Positions 40,831-50,336 of a DNA stretch of 64,000 nucleotides are shown here, piece by piece; the stretch's first letter is position 1, and the number at the start of each line of letters is the position of its first letter. The stretch is from contig CAICTM010000114.1 in assembly GCA_903772945.1 (NCBI GenBank), positions 52,614 to 116,613 of the forward strand, written 5' to 3'. The DNA is from Seminavis robusta. Lineage: Eukaryota > Bacillariophyta > Bacillariophyceae > Naviculales > Naviculaceae. The position numbers and the translations under genes were made by a program. The notes under the pieces are model-generated. The model had not been told where the DNA came from, searched no databases, and saw only the letters and a list, made by a program, of their open reading frames with translations.

Positions 40831-41965
40831 GCAACCAAATGATGCCACCACACCAGGTGCCACAAGCAGTCCTTTGAAGGGCTGATGGTAAGGATCATTT
40901 CTTGCATCTTGGCACTGTTGGAGTCGGTTGAGTCTAGTGGGATCAATCGTACCGCTGGGTTAGGCTTCCCTGTATAACTTAGATTGTCTGAGAGTCGTGG
41001 TAGCATCCAAAGAATCCATCAGAACTAGCAGTAGGTCAAAACATGTAACTCAGTGGCTGCCTCCACAGCTGCCCTCTTTCTTTTCTCGCTTTCATTGATT
41101 GCATGGTTGGTTGGCTGATTTGATTCTAGTATAGCTACTTTGTTAGAGCTGTAAGTTTCTATTGCGCCTGCCTGTTGTTGTCAACTGTTTTGGTGACTCT
41201 ATTACCAAAGCAAGGGCAGCGTAATACTGCCTTTTGTTTGTAGGCGCTGGTCACGACTTGCAAGCCCAGATAGACAGTTCAACTGATCTGTCGAGGTCGA
41301 CACACTCTGACAACAGTTGCTTTGCTTTTGCATGCTGATCGCTCAATTTGCTTGTTATTGCCAGCCCAAGTGTGAAGGACTCCATTTCCGCCCCAGACCA
41401 CTTCCTTTACCAACTCCCTGACCCCTCCTGGAGCTACATGCACCTACTAACCTAGGTAGCTAGTGCAAGCAAAGAAAGTTGCCTACGGTACGACGACAGC
41501 ACCTACGGTTCTTTTGAAGAAGTAAGGAGACGTGGGGATATCTCGAGACAGAAAAGTAGGGGATGGAAGCCTTCTTCTCACTCACTCTACTACAGAATGT
41601 ACAATTGCAACAGGATGAAGAATTGCAGTACTGTAGCCTGAAGCTACCTTTGGTGGTCTTGCACGGAGGACCATTAGTCACATTGCTTCGAGGCAGATCC
41701 CCGAGCCTGTTCCTCCTTGTTTCATCAAGCCCATGACTAACTAGCTAGCTAGATAGGCGCAATGCTTCCATGGCTTTCACCCTGTTTCGGTGCGTTTGCT
41801 ACGCGGACGGTATACATGTACCCCTAGACACGGAGGATTGATTCACTGGGAGTACCGTATGCAGTAAGATAGATGTAATATAATAATAAACTGGTTGTGT
41901 CTAGTGTTACAAGCTAAGAAGTTCATAGCCGGCTGTATTTTTGCATCATGCAGTACGGTACAGTA
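40831..41965. other. Intergenic
   Basis: No supported gene. A CTAG run lies at about 41741-41754. This interval holds the 3' region of the minus-strand gene at 41966-42568. Confidence 0.6.
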
Positions 41966-42568
41966 TCATGCGGACGATGCCACGACGGGTTTGTTGTTTT
42001 CTGGCTGTTGTTGCTGTTGTTTCTTTTGTTGTTTTCGTCGCAGTCCAATGCCCACACCACAGGCTTTGCGAGGATATGTGAGTGTGATTCGTTCTTCGAC
42101 GAGTCCCACTCCGTGACATGCGGGACAAGCGACGTATTGCATCCCGTAGAGACACGCCAGCTTGGTGGAGCAGCCATAGCAAGTGGTAATGACATGTTGA
42201 TTTTGCAAGACGGCCTGTGTGGTGTAGGAAGCATCAAAGTACGGCGCTCGGACATTGGGAGTCACTTCCATCAGAGGACGTCCTGTTGGATTGGGCAGTT
42301 CTTGTTGTGCCGTCTTCCATACATTGTCCAACGAGAAAAGGTCTTCTTGTTGGCAACTCGTGCTGGGATAGAGCGACGAGGACGACGAAGAAGACGAAGA
42401 ACAAGCAGAGTTGCGTCTCTGAGTGGGCCACTCCAGCTTGGTGCTCATCGTCGTGGCAGTACCACTGAGAGCGTGGTCTACCAGGTTGGAAATGTCATGG
42501 ACTTGCCCATCCAGAGAGATTTCAAGGGGTGAGTAGCAGTGAGAGTAGGATTGGGGAAGGTTCATCAT
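41966..42568 (-). CDS. Small protein with LSD1-type zinc-finger motif
   Basis: 200 aa from the ATG at 42568. The N-terminal half is S/T-rich with a nine-Ser run (about 57-65). The only recognisable unit is ITTCYGCSTKLACLYGMQYVACPAC, with C130, C133, C148 and C151. Spacing and the central GMQYV/CPAC resemble the CxxC-x14-CxxC LSD1 zinc finger, a protein-binding module found in plant and algal metacaspase and cell-death regulators. The tail is basic and Q-rich. No metacaspase domain is attached. Function is otherwise unknown. Confidence 0.65.
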   Translation of the reverse strand: MMNLPQSYSHCYSPLEISLDGQVHDISNLVDHALSGTATTMSTKLEWPTQRRNSACSSSSSSSSSLYPSTSCQQEDLFSLDNVWKTAQQELPNPTGRPLMEVTPNVRAPYFDASYTTQAVLQNQHVITTCYGCSTKLACLYGMQYVACPACHGVGLVEERITLTYPRKACGVGIGLRRKQQKKQQQQQPENNKPVVASSA

Positions 42569-44233
42569 GGCAAGCGAGCTAAGAGCTGTGGAGTGTTTTG
42601 GTTTGCTTGTGGGCTTGGCAAAGAGGAGAGTTGTGAGAACTGATGAGCGATGAAAACTGTTGTGGGAAACTGTTGTGAAAGTAAGTGATCTTGGGTTGTG
42701 TCTTGGGCTTGACGGCTTGTCAACATAACGCCAAAACTGCTTGACTTTGCAGGATGCAAAAAGCTCCTTGCAGTTTTTGGGCGGAACGAATGCATGTTAC
42801 GATAAAGAAGCTAAGAATCTTGCAATGAAGTTCAACGAAGCTCAGTACTCAGTCATAAGGGCACCTATGACCGAATCGACGATTTAAATGATTATTTCTG
42901 ATCTGCCCTTCATTGCCATTCCGGCAGACTTTCAGTCAAGCAAGACATTACTCTTTCCGAATTCGATCAAGGTGATGTTAAGTATAGCTTCTTTTACGGC
43001 ATGACTCGGTATGCTAACTTTTGATTCAAACACACTTCAATGATCTGCTTCTGTACTTGTTGAGGACAGTGAGATCCCAGACATCGACTAGATTTATCAA
43101 CCGTACGCTGAAGAACGAGACCATTAACTCTCGGATTCTTTATGGCTTTAACTCTCAGCTTCGACAGCGAAGACGCGGCAACATCACTTTTACGAGCGCG
43201 AGAGCAGAAAAGCGATTGTAAGATACCGGTGGCCGGGAGGCCGGGCTGGTGGATAGATAGATGTAGCTTGCAACATAAAACTGTTACTAGATAGTACAGT
43301 GTACATACCGCCCCCACTCCCGCTCCAAAAGCCAAAACCCAGAGCGAAGATTTATTTTGTAGTCTCTCTTGTAAAAACGAGTAACAAACGGCAACTGACT
43401 GATTGGAGCTCTGATTGGAAGCTCTTCCCAGTTCCAAGAAGATGCGGGCGGGAAGACAACAGCCAGCAACGTCGCCTGTCAGTCTACTTTTGTGCAGCTT
43501 TCCAACTAAGAAGCTCTTGGTGTCGCTTGGTTGGAGAACACTTGATTATTGGAGCAACTTGCTTGCGCACCGTAACCCTCTCTCAGACCCAGACTCAGTA
43601 AGAACAAAAGCAACTGTCTGTCAGAGCCAGTTGCTGTGAAACCCATCTCTTGCAGCTTCCAGTCAACAACGTCAACAGCTTTTAAAAAAGGACAAAGTTG
43701 CCCTTTCCCCTCTTCATGTACACTCTGCACTCCCACTTAATAAAGCCTACCGGTATGGATAGTGTTTGTCTTCACCGATGGATCGCCGGTCAGCTTTTCT
43801 TGCTTGGATACCTGTAGACTCTAGTAGCAGCAGGGCAAAACAAAGGGAAATCTTTGGTTTAGAAGGTCGATCTGTTCGATTGAAGTGTACGAAGGAGGGC
43901 AATGGTGGCCTTTTTCTCTTCTAACGAATAGACAACCCTGATGATCTTCTTTCTTGTTCTGGAAACCTTCTGGAACGCCCATTGGGAGTTCAACTCCCAT
44001 CCAAAACGGGCATCCTAAGTAATTATTTAGCTTCTTAAGTACACAATTCACGCATGGCGACATCAGTCACCGCGGGCTCGTTCATACCAGTGACAACCTA
44101 GTATACCGGTTTGAAGTCTTGAAATTGGCGTGAAGTCTTGAACGCCCAACACCCACCCACAGTGAGCGTCGGACGCCCTCTTCTCACAACTCAAACTCCC
44201 ATCATCCTTGAGCGTCGAACACCCATTCCCAAT
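42569..44233. other. Intergenic upstream of tyrosine recombinase
   Basis: No supported gene. The region probably includes the 5' end of the Crypton-like element; its border cannot be set because Cryptons lack inverted repeats. A partly repeated word (TTGAAGTCTTGAA / GTGAAGTCTTGAA) lies at 44110-44142. Confidence 0.5.
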
Positions 44234-46555
44234 ATGAACTCACCCACCAATGCCGAAGAGGAAGGAGAAGATTTGACGTTGACGGTGGTCACTGAACTCG
44301 AAGACAAGGAGATAGCGGAGAGACTCAAGGATATCAGGAACGACAGTGAAAGCAACAAAACCCCTGCGGCCAAAGCTCACGCCAATTACTTCCTGAAGAT
44401 GCTGTGCAAGGAACAAAATGCGACGGTTACAACCATCGACAACCTGTCCTACTGTGACATACACAAGCTCAACTATCCTGGTGGCCACCAAGCATGGTGG
44501 CACGACTTCTTCGGCAAACTCTTCCATTACCTCACGTTCCATGCCCGCGACAAGCGCTTCAAGAAGAACCCTCCCCTCATAGGTTATGAATCAGTAACAG
44601 GCTATGCCAGTGCGATCAAGGCCTTCATTGAGAACAGGTTTCGCACCAGCACCCCGCTGAATGTTCTAGATGAGAATGGAAGTTGGAGAAAGCTCCGCAA
44701 TGATTTGAGGAAGAATTTCAACTCCCGCTCCAGGCAGACAGGAAAGAGAGTTGTGAATCCTCGTGTCGCAACAACAAGAGAGGACAGGGTAGCCATGGCC
44801 AATGCGTGCTATTGGTTAGGTTCGACTGAAGCGGCTGAGTTTTTATGCCTCAATGTGTGGGCCCTACATCTTCTAGCTCGGGGTAGAGAGGTTTCATTCC
44901 TGAAGACAGGAGACATTGGATCGGCAGACGCCATTGATCAAGAGATCGAATACGAAGTGCTGGACGTCAACATACAAAGGGACAAGACAGGCTTAGTCCA
45001 AGACTTGAGCCTTTACCCCCACAAGCATACAATGCAACATGATCCCTACTTTGCCCTCGTCTACAGGATCATAGTCCAAGGATTTCAAGATGAACTGTTT
45101 CCCAACTTCAATAAAGAAGCCTTCAAGGTAGACAAGAACAAGAAGAACAAACCAAGAGTTCAAGCCCTTTGGGAACGATACTTCCTGCGCATCGTGAAAG
45201 AGTTCCAACACCTCTCTGAATCCAGTGAGAAGAAGCTGACCCAACTCCTATCCCTGAAAGAGAAAGGTCTATCAAGCTACAGCAACAGGAAAGGAGGAAA
45301 CCAAGACCTTTGTGAAATGACAGGCGTCAGTGGTCCCTCTCAAATCTACCGGACAGGATGGGAGTCTCCAGACGCGCATTCATTGATGGATTACATCATT
45401 GGTACTAAGACACTCACCAACCAGGCAGGTAAAGCTCTCGCAGGGTGGACAACACGACAATACAATGAGATACGAGGAGGTGTCCCTCCCAACCTGTTTT
45501 CAATCAACACCGAGCCAACCCTCGTCGATTCATTCGTCCAAGCTTTGTTTGCAGGAGACGTTGAAGGATACTGGCCTGCCAATACCAGAAGGATGTTAGT
45601 AGCATCCTTACTACGCTTCTACAAGGATTTCCTAGTCATCCTTGAATGGCACCCAGAAGATGCCTACACGACAAAGAGTGATCATCCACTGGTGAATGCG
45701 GTTGAAGAAGCCAGGAATCTCACGGGAGTCTCGGAGGAAACCCTTATGCAGTGGTGTAAAGAAGTTGATGAAGGGTTTCAAATAGCAAATTACGAATTCA
45801 TCCCAAGGCAGTTGCTCACAATTCAGTCAGCCCAAGTGGATCCAAGGTCCCTCTACGAACATCTACAAAATCAAATTGCAATTCAAAACTCCCACCTTGC
45901 TGAGAAGATGAGACTACATGAAGAGCTTCACCAACTCCGCCTTGAGAACGCCCAGCTAACCCAATGCAGTCTCCGCAATGAGAAGACCCTATCGTTGGTT
46001 GTCGACCAAATATCTAAAATCTCCAACGTCCTTCAGATCAAATTCAAAACCGAACGCCCATCAACACCCACGTCTACGCCTGAAGCCAACGACTCAGTCC
46101 TGATGCCGTTCTATGAAATCTACAAGAAGAACAAGTTCGCCTCGATGCCTGTGGACACCCTCTTCCAAAGCTTCTTCCGCTACCGGTGCATGGAAGCATA
46201 CGCCTTTCAGTTGAAGAGTGACTCCTACAAAACCCTCCTTCCCAATGAGAAGAAGACAATCAGGGATGCGTACAAGAGATTGAAGAAAACCATCAAAGTG
46301 ATGCTCTTCTTCTGCGACAAATTTCCCTCTCCAATGCCCAACGACCATGTGAATGTTACCAAGTGGCACAGGGATCTATCTCTCATGGCAAAACAAGCAG
46401 TCAGCAAGCTAACGGAGGCGATTGAGAAGGAAGAAGGAACCACAGAAACCAAGCGTTTAACCATAGCCTTCTTCCTGAAGTCCAACCTTGTCAAAGACTG
46501 GGCAAGCAAGATGTCCCTGCCTTCAGACACCCCCAACCACTTTAAGAAAGACTAA
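44234..46555 (+). CDS. Crypton-like tyrosine recombinase
   Basis: 773 aa from the ATG at 44234. The catalytic core fits a tyrosine recombinase: LLARGREVSFLKTGDI (box I arginine about R218), NIQRDKTG (beta-hairpin lysine about K251), SSYSNRKGG (box II, arginine about R352), RTGWESPDAHSLMDYI (W376 in the usual H/W position and Y387 as candidate nucleophile). In box II the normal HxxR histidine appears as Y. After the core come a coiled coil (SLYEHLQNQIAIQNSHLAEK, then LEN heptads) and a basic helical C-terminal domain. Cryptons are DNA transposons that move by such recombinases and have a lineage in stramenopiles. The reading frame is intact. Confidence 0.7.
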   Translation: MNSPTNAEEEGEDLTLTVVTELEDKEIAERLKDIRNDSESNKTPAAKAHANYFLKMLCKEQNATVTTIDNLSYCDIHKLNYPGGHQAWWHDFFGKLFHYLTFHARDKRFKKNPPLIGYESVTGYASAIKAFIENRFRTSTPLNVLDENGSWRKLRNDLRKNFNSRSRQTGKRVVNPRVATTREDRVAMANACYWLGSTEAAEFLCLNVWALHLLARGREVSFLKTGDIGSADAIDQEIEYEVLDVNIQRDKTGLVQDLSLYPHKHTMQHDPYFALVYRIIVQGFQDELFPNFNKEAFKVDKNKKNKPRVQALWERYFLRIVKEFQHLSESSEKKLTQLLSLKEKGLSSYSNRKGGNQDLCEMTGVSGPSQIYRTGWESPDAHSLMDYIIGTKTLTNQAGKALAGWTTRQYNEIRGGVPPNLFSINTEPTLVDSFVQALFAGDVEGYWPANTRRMLVASLLRFYKDFLVILEWHPEDAYTTKSDHPLVNAVEEARNLTGVSEETLMQWCKEVDEGFQIANYEFIPRQLLTIQSAQVDPRSLYEHLQNQIAIQNSHLAEKMRLHEELHQLRLENAQLTQCSLRNEKTLSLVVDQISKISNVLQIKFKTERPSTPTSTPEANDSVLMPFYEIYKKNKFASMPVDTLFQSFFRYRCMEAYAFQLKSDSYKTLLPNEKKTIRDAYKRLKKTIKVMLFFCDKFPSPMPNDHVNVTKWHRDLSLMAKQAVSKLTEAIEKEEGTTETKRLTIAFFLKSNLVKDWASKMSLPSDTPNHFKKD

Positions 46556-46673
46556 TCGAACTCATTATTTCGTGTTTCAGCCGACCGCAGGTCAAAGTCG
46601 GTATAGGCGCTCACAGCGAAGCGTACTTGCCTATCTAGAATCAATAAGCTAGGAAGCTGCATCGTTCTACTCC

Positions 46674-46928
46674 ATGTTCCACTCCAAAGTTCGAGGAGTC
46701 ACACAATTTCGAAAAAAGAACAACAACAACAAAAAGAAACAAAAGATGGGAAAAGAGGCTTGCACATGCGAGAAGAGGAAGAGACTGAGCGGCTATATGC
46801 TGTTCGTACGAGAGCATTATCACGAAGTCAGAGAGGAGAATCCTGAGTTATCCTTTGGAGAAATTGGGAGAGTGCTAGGAGAGAGATGGAGGGACCTCTC
46901 GGATTGCAAAAGGCGACAGTATGGCTAG
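46674..46928 (+). CDS. Truncated HMG-box protein
   Basis: 84 aa from the ATG at 46674; a second ATG at 46746 would remove the N/K-rich leader. KRKRLSGYMLFVREHYHEVREENPELSFGEIGRVLGERWRDLS matches helices 1 and 2 of an HMG box (Y/F, W and basic positions conserved). The frame stops right after CKRRQYG, before most of helix 3, so DNA bending may be impaired. It lies between the recombinase and an inverted-repeat element and may be a fragment carried by mobile DNA or a small stand-alone gene. Confidence 0.55.
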   Translation: MFHSKVRGVTQFRKKNNNNKKKQKMGKEACTCEKRKRLSGYMLFVREHYHEVREENPELSFGEIGRVLGERWRDLSDCKRRQYG

Positions 46929-46931
46929 CTA

Positions 46932-47381
46932 TTAGGCAGGTAGTCCGTCCATTTCAGACAGCATCTCCTTCCGATTGACTTGATCCAATCGATACATCTT
47001 GGTGACAACTTTGATAACATAGTCTTTCACCTTACAACTCTTCTTGTTCCGGAATTGCGCAAATGTCTTAACCTTATTAGGAATTCGATACATCATCTTG
47101 TTGTCGTCAGAGAGATGCCAGTGAATCAACTCCTGATTGTATGTAGCTTCGTCTTCTCTTATCTGTTCCCTCATCAAAGTTGTCTCCTCGATGATAGAAG
47201 ATGCCTCCAACACTACCTCTACCCACGAAAAATTCAAACCACCTTTCCGTAGTCCATGAACAACCTTATTGAATAACACTAAACAAACATATTTCAAGTC
47301 ATGGTAATGTCCTTTAGCAAGAGACGTATTAGGTTCATAGAACTCATTCACAAGTCGATGGATGTATCGGATCCCAACCAT
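46932..47381 (-). CDS. Hypothetical protein (149 aa)
   Basis: Intact frame from the ATG at 47381, preceded by an A-rich context. The sequence is helical, with conserved-looking hydrophobic spacing (LKYVCLVLFNKVVHGLRKG, VKDYVIKVVTKMYRLDQVN). No family recognised. It sits head to head with the Rep-like ORF at 48186, with the hairpin and inverted-repeat element between, so the two could belong to one virus-derived or mobile unit. That grouping is inference from layout. Confidence 0.45.
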   Translation of the reverse strand: MVGIRYIHRLVNEFYEPNTSLAKGHYHDLKYVCLVLFNKVVHGLRKGGLNFSWVEVVLEASSIIEETTLMREQIREDEATYNQELIHWHLSDDNKMMYRIPNKVKTFAQFRNKKSCKVKDYVIKVVTKMYRLDQVNRKEMLSEMDGLPA

Positions 47382-47459
47382 CTTGGTCGATTCAACAAAA
47401 GAGGTTCAGAATTGTGAGGAAAGGACAGGGAGAGGGGGCCAAGCGTAGCGCGTGAGCCA

Positions 47460-47508
47460 ATTGATAACCCTCAAATTAAGGTTATCAATAGGGCGAAACT
47501 ATTATTAC
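47460..47508 (+). other. Perfect hairpin plus CRESS-type nonanucleotide
   Basis: ATTGATAACC (47460-47469) and GGTTATCAAT (47480-47489) form a 10-bp perfect stem with a 10-nt loop. Eleven bases further is TATTATTAC (47500-47508), which fits NANTATTAC, the nicking-site nonamer of many CRESS-DNA viruses. In real origins the nonamer lies in the hairpin loop; here it lies beside it. Confidence 0.35.
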
Positions 47509-47553
47509 CCCCTCGGGTCCCCCTGGTCCCCCTACTCTTTTTTCTATAATCTA

Positions 47554-47947
47554 ATGTCCGCACAAGGGCTGAAATCTTGGGTCATGACTTGAGTTTTTGA
47601 GATTTGACTCAAGTCAGTACTCAAGTCAGCACTCAAGAGAACCCCTCCTGTCCACACAGCAACATGGTACCAGTCGTACTAGCCGGGGTGGCTCGATTCC
47701 ATTCGTGCTTTCTTGTTCTCCTCGATTTCGTGCTTTTTTGGTGCATTTCGAAATTATACAAAACAAAATTCGATTTTGCCATCATTTGAACGTGCGACTT
47801 GGCAAAAAGGCGTTGACTCAAGTCAATGGTGTTTTCGCAAAATCTTGAGTCATGACTTGATGCTGACTTGAGTACTGACTTGAGTCAAATCTCAAAAACT
47901 CAAGTCATGACTCAAGATTTTCCATCATGTTGACCTTGTGCGGACAT
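47554..47947. mobile_element. Inverted-repeat (MITE-like) element
   Basis: Both ends read ATGTCCGCACAAGG inward (47554-47567, and the complement ending at 47947). Inside each end, a near-identical inverted block of about 70 bp follows, built from CTCAAGTCA/TGACTTGAG words (left about 47572-47637, right about 47848-47925). The ends differ by a few bases of spacer. Total 394 bp, no coding capacity seen. No clear target duplication: flanking bases are CTA at left and ACG at right. Confidence 0.7.
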
Positions 47948-48185
47948 ACGAATGTAATTATCTTGATTTAATAAGCGGGGGACCGCGGGGGACCGGCATT
48001 AACCGGAATCAAGCTGAAGGCTTATTATCCGGTACTAAAACAGTCGGTCCCCCAACGGCTATCTCGGTCCCCTTGATTGACCCCATTCTCAACCTTAACC
48101 TTCCATGGACCAGGGGACCTTACAAGCTTATTGTATTAGCCACAGCGGTGATTGAGCGGGTCCAAACTTCATACCATTAGACTTC

Positions 48186-48791
48186 ATGCCAGTATTCAGA
48201 TGCATCGAACCCAATGTTCAAAACTCCCATCACTTTTTAATCAAGTCAGCTTTCAAAGGCAACATGGCCCCTTATCCTGATAATAGGAGAAAATATGGAC
48301 GATGGCAGTTTACCGCACCCGTTTTCAATGAGGCACTAATCGCCCACCTTTCAGGTTTGATATCACTAAGCCAAATACTTTATGTTACCTTTGCCGTATG
48401 TGAAGATGACACCAGTAACCGCTTCCTTCAAGGATACATCGTAACCAGCATTCGTCAGCGCATCCCCACTATGCGTCGCTTAATCGGCAATGTATTCCTC
48501 AAAGGTTGCACCTCCTTCAAGCCGACCCTATTGGAAATTCAGACGTCGACATCCTTTGAAGAGTATGGCGTAGACGACTTTTCGAAATGTTTCCGTGATA
48601 GAATCAAAGACATGTTGACCTTAATCAAGCAAAGAGCGTCGATTTACCAATTGTTTGATTCAGGATTTGAGGATGTATGCAAAGCAAATCCAGCCGCAGT
48701 ACAAAGGCTCATGGAAAGGAGAGACAATGAAAAAGCTAACTCTGAAACGGCGGCACACACAATCACCATAAACGTGACTATACCAAAATGA
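48186..48791 (+). CDS. Degenerate CRESS-type Rep (HUH) domain protein
   Basis: 201 aa from the ATG at 48186 (an alternative ATG is at 48264). Residues 39-110 follow the Rep endonuclease pattern: RWQFT (39-43, motif I FT), a hydrophobic strand, CEDDTSNRFLQGYI, where E73 and LQGYI match the xExGTPHLQGF block, then R-rich helix and FEEYG. The catalytic histidine of HLQG is replaced by F and no YxxK nicking motif is visible, so nicking activity is unlikely. There is no helicase domain. Rep starts rolling-circle replication of ssDNA viruses, including bacilladnaviruses of diatoms. This may be an endogenous virus-derived or domesticated gene. Confidence 0.5.
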   Translation: MPVFRCIEPNVQNSHHFLIKSAFKGNMAPYPDNRRKYGRWQFTAPVFNEALIAHLSGLISLSQILYVTFAVCEDDTSNRFLQGYIVTSIRQRIPTMRRLIGNVFLKGCTSFKPTLLEIQTSTSFEEYGVDDFSKCFRDRIKDMLTLIKQRASIYQLFDSGFEDVCKANPAAVQRLMERRDNEKANSETAAHTITINVTIPK

Positions 48792-49057
48792 AAGCTGAAG
48801 ACCTCCCAAAATTCTACTGGTACTGTCGCACAGACAGAAGCGACTTTGAAAACATGCCTCCGGTTGATGCCACTGGATCACCCGTTAAGTTGCAGCGTAA
48901 ACCCAAGGACATGAGAAACCTCAGTATAGTAAGATTCTGTAATGATAGCAATGTTGTTGGTGGTACGGTAGGTCCTTTGTACCTAACTATGGGTATTCGA
49001 CAATGGAATACCCCGAGAAGGACGGCACCAAGGAAAATTCGGCAAAAGACGCCATGA
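48788..49057 (+). CDS. Hypothetical ORF overlapping the Rep-like ORF
   Basis: 89 aa. Its ATG (48788) overlaps the TGA of the preceding ORF in an ATGA tetranucleotide, an arrangement common in compact viral genomes but odd for nuclear genes. The C-terminus is basic (TPRRTAPRKIRQKTP). No family recognised; it may instead be the out-of-frame continuation of a longer ancestral protein. Confidence 0.35.
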   Translation: MKAEDLPKFYWYCRTDRSDFENMPPVDATGSPVKLQRKPKDMRNLSIVRFCNDSNVVGGTVGPLYLTMGIRQWNTPRRTAPRKIRQKTP

Positions 49058-49504
49058 AGGGTGCCGATGGCACTTCGCGCCATTGTCCAAAATCAATCAA
49101 CAGTTATCGTTTAGTGTTGGCCTACTAGTAGTGATTGGAATGAATTTTGGAGAATTACATTTGATCCCATAACAGTCGAATAACCGACGCGCATTAGATT
49201 CGTTAGAAGTTTGTGCCACGGGGTGCATTTTCATCGCTTCCAAGCACAGTCGTGCAGCGTGGCTACTCGAGTAGTAGATCAACCACTGTGACAGTCTTCT
49301 TCAAACAACTTTTCCACACCTCCATCTCCTCTTCCTCCACTTTTCGGCTGATCAGGCGTGGCTGCTACTGCTACAACAACAACAACAACAACAACAACAG
49401 AGCAGTGAAAGCGATCTGTTTGATTGGCAACAAGAGTATCTGTCGCGTCGATCCGTTTCGGAAGAGGAAGGGCCCATTGACAGCAGCACCGACAGTAGAA
49501 GCCC
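49058..49504. other. Intergenic upstream of two-exon gene
   Basis: No supported gene. A short CAA microsatellite lies at about 49373-49399, in the likely 5' UTR of the next gene. Confidence 0.5.
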
Positions 49505-50336
49505 ATGGCCCAAGCAATCTCAGAGAGTGTGGCACCTGTCTTTGAGCAGGAAGCCAACAGGCACCTTACGGTTTACTTCCCTGCATGTCTTCAAGGATGT
49601 GGCGTGACAGATTTCCGTGGTCGTGAGATCACGCAAGGAGACACAGTAATCAGGCAGCTGGATTCATTTGCTTACATGACGAATGACACCCTTGCAAGGG
49701 GTACCGAAGCGAGAACCAACGGGTTATCTCTCCTTGTCCCCAATGGAATGGTCTTCCGAGCGGCTGCAGGGGCCCCAGTAGGTCCTACGCGAATAGGCTG
49801 CCGAAGTCATCATTTTGTTTGGTCCTCTGTTGACAAATCTCTTTTGTACTTTTGCTACACAGGCGCAGGAAAGAGCTCCTTTGGCTCCGACGAAATACGT
49901 TGTTGGGGAAGCTTACTCAGGATCTAATCCCGTTAAATTGAGGGCCAAACTTCATCAGCTTGAAGGTGGAATCGAAACATTGCGAGCTCGCCATGTTGGT
50001 CGTGGGAATGTTTGCAACGACATAACATGCTTGGTTGGGGCTGCACTGCTGATTTGCAGTTGCGGATCAAGGCCTAGAGCGCAAGCTGTCAGGGACGACA
50101 GTGCTTCCTTGCTTGGAACCTTGAGTCAAGCAGACCACCCACATCTTTGGCGTTTGGCTGAAGCTGGTCGTCTCTTTTGCCTTGTGATGTCTGCGAACGA
50201 AAGCCCCCAGAGTGTTATTGCCCGGCAGACGCACCAGGCTCTCACAAGCTTACAGGATGATGTGTCAGCCATGCAGAATGATCTCGGAGCTTACAGGATG
50301 ATGTGTCAGCCATGCAGAATGATCTCGGGAGATTGA
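49505..50336 (+). CDS. Hypothetical protein, 2 exons, C-terminus altered by duplication
   Basis: Exons 49505-49777 and 49863-50336, with an 85-nt intron (GTAGGT...CACAG), joined in phase 0, give 248 aa. The first half is mixed alpha/beta (LTVYFPACLQGCGVTDFRGREI). The second has a positively charged coiled segment (LRAKLHQLEGGIETLRARH) and helices. No known domain. A 41-bp tandem duplication at the 3' end shifts the frame: without the second copy the protein would end DLGRLMRHFGLS, with it the end becomes AYRMMCQPCRMISGD. That the intron restores frame supports a real gene. Confidence 0.6.
50247..50328 (+). repeat. 41-bp tandem duplication in coding 3' end
   Basis: Two identical copies starting AGCTTACAGG at 50247 and 50288. 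The unit is not a multiple of three, so it changes the reading frame of the host gene's last codons. Confidence 0.95.
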
